Assembly (NCBI RefSeq): GCF_022163125.1 | Contig: NZ_CP091881.1 | Coordinates: 1,302,001-1,366,000, forward strand | Direction of reading: 5' to 3' | DNA length: 64,000 nt | Source: Paenibacillus sp. HWE-109 | GTDB taxonomy: Bacteria > Bacillota > Bacilli > Paenibacillales > NBRC-103111 | Shown: piece by piece, positions 63,970 to 64,000 of the stretch | Layout of the letters: each line of letters starts with the position of its first letter | Position numbering within the stretch: the stretch's first letter is position 1 | Program-made: the position numbers and the translations under genes | The notes under the pieces: generated by a model | Seen by the model: the letters and a program-made list of their open reading frames with translations, nothing else | The model's database searches: none | Told to the model about the DNA's origin: nothing

Positions 63970-64000
63970 ATGCGAGGCATTACATTCGAGAATGCTCCGA
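63970..64000 (+). CDS. Start of a downstream gene (cut by window edge)
   Basis: AGGAGAGGTG lies before an ATG; ten codons (MRGITFENAP) are visible. By the pattern of the first cluster it may be a processing enzyme, but nothing in the visible part identifies it. Confidence 0.5.
   Translation, partial: MRGITFENAP

Overview
The window reads as a Gram-positive, Paenibacillus/Cohnella-like genome (inference). The support is strong AGGAGG-type ribosome sites with frequent TTG/GTG starts, three SLH domains for anchoring to a surface-layer wall, YesM/YesN-type sensing, and several LplB/YtcP-type sugar importers that lack their own ATPase. Almost all of it is devoted to breaking down complex acidic polysaccharides. 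I saw no rRNA, tRNA, CRISPR array, phage module or transposase.

Layout. (1) 1-16.3 kb: a membrane Cache-AraC regulator, a secreted discoidin-PL6 lyase, a lipoprotein/permease/permease importer, a GH88 unsaturated-uronyl hydrolase, a signal-less PL6 lyase and a 1643-residue wall-anchored PL6 lyase. (2) 16.5-19.1 kb: an AT-rich ABC-2 exporter of two permeases and an ATPase. (3) 19.1-24.4 kb: an AraC regulator divergent from an operon with an aldo/keto reductase, a 650-residue protein I do not recognise, a fuconolactonase-like amidohydrolase and a duplicated mutarotase-like protein. (4) 24.5-35 kb: a second Cache-AraC regulator divergent from an importer and a 1454-residue GH141-like beta-helix protein with an abrupt end. 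(5) 35-36.5 kb: four tandem copies of a 312-bp unit. (6) 36.5-44.4 kb: a MocR regulator with a DMT exporter, an AraC regulator, a zinc-less dehydrogenase, a broken Gfo/Idh/MocA gene, four tandem copies of a 214-bp unit and a GH95-like enzyme. (7) 44.7-57.4 kb: a two-component system, a permease/permease/lipoprotein importer, a sulfatase, an SGNH esterase, a zinc dehydrogenase, a second GH88 and a PL38-like lyase. (8) 57.5-64 kb: a third Cache-AraC regulator, a fourth importer and the start of another gene.

How it fits together (inference). Wall-bound and secreted lyases would cut uronate-containing chains. Each importer takes up a class of oligosaccharide and is driven by a shared MsmX-like ATPase encoded elsewhere. 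Intracellular lyase, GH88, sulfatase and esterase remove unsaturated uronic acid, sulfate and acyl groups. GH141-like and GH95-like enzymes with the aldo/keto reductase, lactonase and mutarotase-like proteins suggest release and oxidation of L-fucose or a related sugar. A sulfated, fucose- and uronate-rich polysaccharide would explain the gene set, but the exact substrate cannot be read from sequence.

The most unusual non-coding signal is a family of intergenic repeats built from GGGAACTACnnTCCGCTAT half-sites. These are arranged two forward then two reverse. Single copies lie at three gene boundaries and an exact 214-bp four-copy array lies at a fourth. A separate 312-bp four-copy array carries a hairpin and a 64-codon reading frame whose differences between copies are partly synonymous.
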